Assembly (NCBI GenBank): GCA_963728475.1
Contig: CAVSKL010000002.1
Span: 930,001 to 994,000, forward strand
Direction: 5' to 3'
DNA from: CAVSKL01 sp963728475 [NCBI: Candidatus Eiseniibacteriota bacterium]
GTDB taxonomy: Bacteria > Eisenbacteria > RBG-16-71-46 > JABDJR01
DNA length: 64,000 nt
The position numbers were made by a program, and so were the translations under genes. Below the pieces are notes generated by a model that saw only the letters and a list, made by a program, of their open reading frames with translations, searched no databases and was not told where the DNA came from. How positions within the stretch are numbered: position 1 is the first letter of the stretch; every line of letters starts with the position of its first letter. This document shows positions 61,237-64,000 of the stretch, piece after piece.

Positions 61237-62229
61237 ATGGAAGCCGGCCGGGTGAGCGCGTTTCGCTTCGAAAGCAGGGTCCTGGCCGGGAATCCCCTCG
61301 GGGACCCGACCGGCCGCGAGGTGTGGACCTGGGAACCGCCGGCCTCGGCGGGCACAGGACCGTGGCCGGTGCTCTATGGGCTCACCGGCTACACCGGAAA
61401 CGGGGCGGCGGCGTTCCAGGGGCTCCCCTGGAACCCGGGCCTCGGCCCGAGACTCGACCACATGCTGGCCGAGGGCCGGATCCGCCCCATGCTGGTCGCC
61501 TTCCCGGACTGCTTCACCCGCCTCGGCGGGTCGCAATACGTGAACTCGACCGCCACCGGCCGCTACCGCGACTACGTGACCGACGAGGTGATCCCCGAGG
61601 TCGAGCGCCGGTTCCCGGTGCTCGCCGGCCGCGAGCACCGGTCCGTGTTCGGGAAGTCGAGCGGCGGGTTCGGGGCGATCTCGCTCGGCATGGACCGGCC
61701 GGACCTTTTCGGGGGCGTGGCCTGCCACAGCGGTGACATGGCCTTCGAGTACAGCTACTTCGCCCACTTCTCCGCCACCGTGGGCATGCTGGTCCGCCAC
61801 GGGGGGATCGAGGGGCTCCTCCGCGCGTTCGATTCCGCCCCCCGGAAGACCACCGAGCTGATCGAGGCGGTCGAGACCCTGGCCATGGCCGCCTGCTACT
61901 CCCCCGACCGCGGCCGGCCGGGCGCCTACGAGCTTCCCTTCGAGGTCCCCACCGGCCGGGTGCGCCCCGAGGTCTGGGAGCGCTGGCTGGCCCTGGATCC
62001 CGCGCGCCGGGCGGCGGGGAAGATCGCGGAGCTGAAGTCGCTCCGGGCGCTCTTCATCGATTGCGGCTCCCGGGACGAATTCCAGCTGCACCTGGGCGCG
62101 CGGATGCTCCATGAAACCCTCGAACAGCACGCGGTACCTCACGTCTACGAGGAGTTCGACGACGGCCACATGTCGATCGCCTATCGCTACGAACGCTCCA
62201 TCCCGTTCCTCTCCCAAGCCTTCGCATGA
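61237..62229 (+). CDS. Putative esterase (esterase D/antigen 85-type fold)
   Basis: A 330-aa alpha/beta hydrolase of the putative-esterase family (as in enterochelin esterase). The nucleophile is Ser141 in VFGKSSGGFGAISLG; oxyanion-region residues are in PVLYGLTGYTGNGAA, the acid is likely in LFIDCGSRDEFQ and the His in FDDGHMSIAY. The natural substrate is not evident. GAGAGGAG lies six bases before the ATG. Its stop overlaps the RapA-type gene start as ATGA. Confidence 0.85.
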   Translation: MEAGRVSAFRFESRVLAGNPLGDPTGREVWTWEPPASAGTGPWPVLYGLTGYTGNGAAAFQGLPWNPGLGPRLDHMLAEGRIRPMLVAFPDCFTRLGGSQYVNSTATGRYRDYVTDEVIPEVERRFPVLAGREHRSVFGKSSGGFGAISLGMDRPDLFGGVACHSGDMAFEYSYFAHFSATVGMLVRHGGIEGLLRAFDSAPRKTTELIEAVETLAMAACYSPDRGRPGAYELPFEVPTGRVRPEVWERWLALDPARRAAGKIAELKSLRALFIDCGSRDEFQLHLGARMLHETLEQHAVPHVYEEFDDGHMSIAYRYERSIPFLSQAFA

Positions 62230-64000
62230 AGAACGACTTCGTCCCCCGGCCCGGAGACAAGGTGATCCACCGGTTCAACCGCGAGCTGGGCCCGGGCGAG
62301 GTCCTGGCGCTGGCCGGGGGCCGGATGAGCATCCGCTTCCCGAGGAGCGAGGCCATCCTGGAGTTCGCGGTCCGCGACCACGCCTTCACCCCGCTGGTCC
62401 TCCCCGAGGGCGCCGACCCCGAGCGCTGGTACGAGGTCCTCCAGGAGGACATGGTGGAGCGGCTGGCCCGGCTGGAGGCCGACACCCTGGAGGCGTGGGA
62501 GAACCGCATGGACAGCCTCCGCCTCTCGCGCCTCCGCGAGGCGGACGGACTGGGGTCGTTCCTGGGCGGGCGGATCGAGATCTTCCCCCATCAGCTCCAC
62601 GTGGCCGAGCAGGCGGTCCGCACCGATCCGGTGCGGTGGCTGCTGGCCGACGAGGTGGGCCTGGGAAAGACGGTGGAAGCGTGCCTGATCATGAACCGGC
62701 TCATGCGCGCCGGCCGCGCCGACCGGGTCCTGGTGGTGGCGCCGGCGTCGCTGACCGTGCAATGGCTGGGTGAACTGTACCGGAAGTTCCACCAGATCTT
62801 CGTTCTCCTCGACGCCGACCGCCGGAAGGACGTGGCCAAGGACTTCGGCCCGGACTGGAACCCGTTCGAGCTGCATCCGCGTTCGGTGATCGCGCTCGAG
62901 GACCTGGTGGAGGAACCGGAGCTGGTCCGCCGGGCGCAGGCGGCGGGACTGGATCTTCTGGTGGTGGACGAGGCGCACCGCCTGGAGCGCCGCCCCGGCC
63001 ATCCCGGAAGCCCCAGCTATCGCGCGGTGGCCCCGCTCTGCCCGGCCGCGCAACACGCCCTCCTCCTTTCCGCCACCCCGCTCGAGGCCGACACCCACGG
63101 CTTCTTCCGGTTGCTGCAACTCCTCCGTCCCGGCGAGTACCCATCCTGGGAGGCGTTCCAGGAAAGCCTGGACCGCGGGGACCCGCTCTACCCCTGCACC
63201 AGCGCCACCCGCCGCGCGGACATCGGGGGGTTGCCGCCGCGGGTGCCGCGCCCGGCAGCGCTCGACCCGTGGGCCGGCCTGGAATCCGCCGAGGCCTCGG
63301 CGCTGGGTCTCCCGGCGTCCAACAAACTGGAGGCGGTGCGCCGGGCCGACGCGGTGGAGCAGGCGCTGGCCGCCCCCACCGGCGGGGACGACCCGCGGCT
63401 GCGGTGGATCCTGGAACGGGAACCGGGATGGCGGCGGCGCGGCGACAAGATCCTGGTGTTCACGGCGCGCAAGGACTCACTGGATCTGCTCAAGCGCGAA
63501 ATCGAGCGGGCGACGCTGCAACGGGTGGGGGTCTTCCACGAGGAACTCACCCCCGCCGCCCGCGACCTGGAGGTGGCGCAGTTCTCCCAGGCGGATGGGC
63601 CCACCATCCTGGTCTCCACCGAGGCCGGAGGCGAGGGGCGGAACTTCACCTTCTGCAAGGGACTGGTGCTCTTCGATCTCCCCTGGGACCCGGTGCTGGT
63701 GGAGCAGCGGATCGGGCGGCTCGACCGTATCAACCGGAAGCGCCCGGTGGAGATCCACTACTTCGTCCCCGCGTCGGGGCTGGGGCGCCAGGTGGCGCGG
63801 CTCTACGAGGAGCTGGGCGTCTTCCGGGAGCCCCTGGGCGGACTCGACCGGTCGCTCCACCACGTGGAGGAGGCGATCCGCGCCGCCACCGGGGCGGCGC
63901 CGCCGGAGTTCGACATCGACTCGGTGGTGGCCGAGACCCACGAGATGCGGGCGCGCATGAACCGCGCGCTCTATCACGACCTGCACCGGAACCGCTATCG
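62226..64000 (+). CDS. RapA/SNF2-family helicase-like ATPase (runs off window end)
   Basis: 591 complete codons are present with no stop. It is an SNF2/RapA-type DNA translocase. A short beta-rich N-terminal domain of tudor/KOW-like feel (residues 1-60) is followed by the first RecA lobe, with ADEVGLGKTVEACLIM (about 140-156) and LLVVDEAHRLERRP (DEAH near 247), and LLLSATPLEADTHG. The second lobe has KILVFTARKDSLDLLK, ILVSTEAGGEGRNF and LVEQRIGRLDRINR (motifs V-VI). RapA recycles RNA polymerase; this member could act on nucleoprotein more generally. It is translationally coupled to the esterase. Confidence 0.88.
   Translation, partial: MKNDFVPRPGDKVIHRFNRELGPGEVLALAGGRMSIRFPRSEAILEFAVRDHAFTPLVLPEGADPERWYEVLQEDMVERLARLEADTLEAWENRMDSLRLSRLREADGLGSFLGGRIEIFPHQLHVAEQAVRTDPVRWLLADEVGLGKTVEACLIMNRLMRAGRADRVLVVAPASLTVQWLGELYRKFHQIFVLLDADRRKDVAKDFGPDWNPFELHPRSVIALEDLVEEPELVRRAQAAGLDLLVVDEAHRLERRPGHPGSPSYRAVAPLCPAAQHALLLSATPLEADTHGFFRLLQLLRPGEYPSWEAFQESLDRGDPLYPCTSATRRADIGGLPPRVPRPAALDPWAGLESAEASALGLPASNKLEAVRRADAVEQALAAPTGGDDPRLRWILEREPGWRRRGDKILVFTARKDSLDLLKREIERATLQRVGVFHEELTPAARDLEVAQFSQADGPTILVSTEAGGEGRNFTFCKGLVLFDLPWDPVLVEQRIGRLDRINRKRPVEIHYFVPASGLGRQVARLYEELGVFREPLGGLDRSLHHVEEAIRAATGAAPPEFDIDSVVAETHEMRARMNRALYHDLHRNRY

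Overview
The window is very GC-rich throughout, densely coded, and uses GTG and TTG starts freely, often behind good Shine-Dalgarno (SD) sequences. It encodes a Gram-negative envelope (Omp85-type barrel, PorV-type barrel, lipoproteins, TatA). Four secreted proteins end in FlgD-like/type IX secretion (T9SS)-style C-terminal sorting domains. That combination, plus NAD-dependent LigA, points to a GC-rich member of the FCB/Gemmatimonadota assemblage. Candidatus Eisenbacteria is my best guess, by inference only. I saw no tRNA, rRNA, CRISPR, IS element or phage, so this looks like chromosomal backbone.

Layout. 0-7.7 kb (minus): a ligA-dinG-hutU-hutI run, with translational coupling of dinG to hutU, followed by the start of a TPR-like gene that leaves the window. 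7.8-10 kb (plus): a secreted NTR/TIMP-like plus HEAT-repeat protein and a periplasmic cytochrome c. 10-26.6 kb (minus): the most distinctive region. A C25-family PorU-like protein with its own promoter and structured leader is followed by a second promoter and a seven-gene chain: porV, an M6 metalloprotease, two paralogous small membrane proteins, a beta-propeller lipoprotein, a very large outer-membrane-type protein, and an Omp85 barrel. The seven genes overlap or nearly abut. I read it as an outer-membrane secretion and surface-protein locus related to T9SS.

26.7-33.3 kb (minus): dnaE-accA, then an M23 peptidase with its own promoter. 33.6-38.9 kb: a small lipoprotein, a subtilase with an apparent frameshift at a C6G6 tract between signal peptide/propeptide and catalytic domain, and pyrE-nudix-tatA on the plus strand. 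39-45.1 kb (minus): HerA-type ATPase, multi-pass membrane protein, LysR regulator, GlpD-like oxidase. 45.1-48 kb: alpha/beta hydrolase with an unexplained C-terminal module, MscS channel, SfsA.

48.2-51.9 kb (plus): ferredoxin, transketolase, thymidylate synthase and dihydrofolate reductase, with thyA-folA coupled as expected for one-carbon metabolism. 52-57 kb: a sulfatase-like/TPR lipoprotein, then a three-gene minus-strand cassette (coiled-coil protein, SPFH protein with zinc ribbons, larger zinc-ribbon protein) that looks like a membrane-stress module. 57.2-61 kb (minus): a secreted HExxH protein with lamin-tail and sorting domains, coupled to a small exported protein. 61.2 kb to end (plus): an esterase coupled to a RapA/SNF2-type helicase that runs off the end.

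Promoters with TTGAC-like -35 boxes and 17-18 bp spacers recur upstream of porU, porV, the M23 gene, the LysR gene and pyrE. Three of these (porU, porV, M23) share a TGCTAG extended -10 core.
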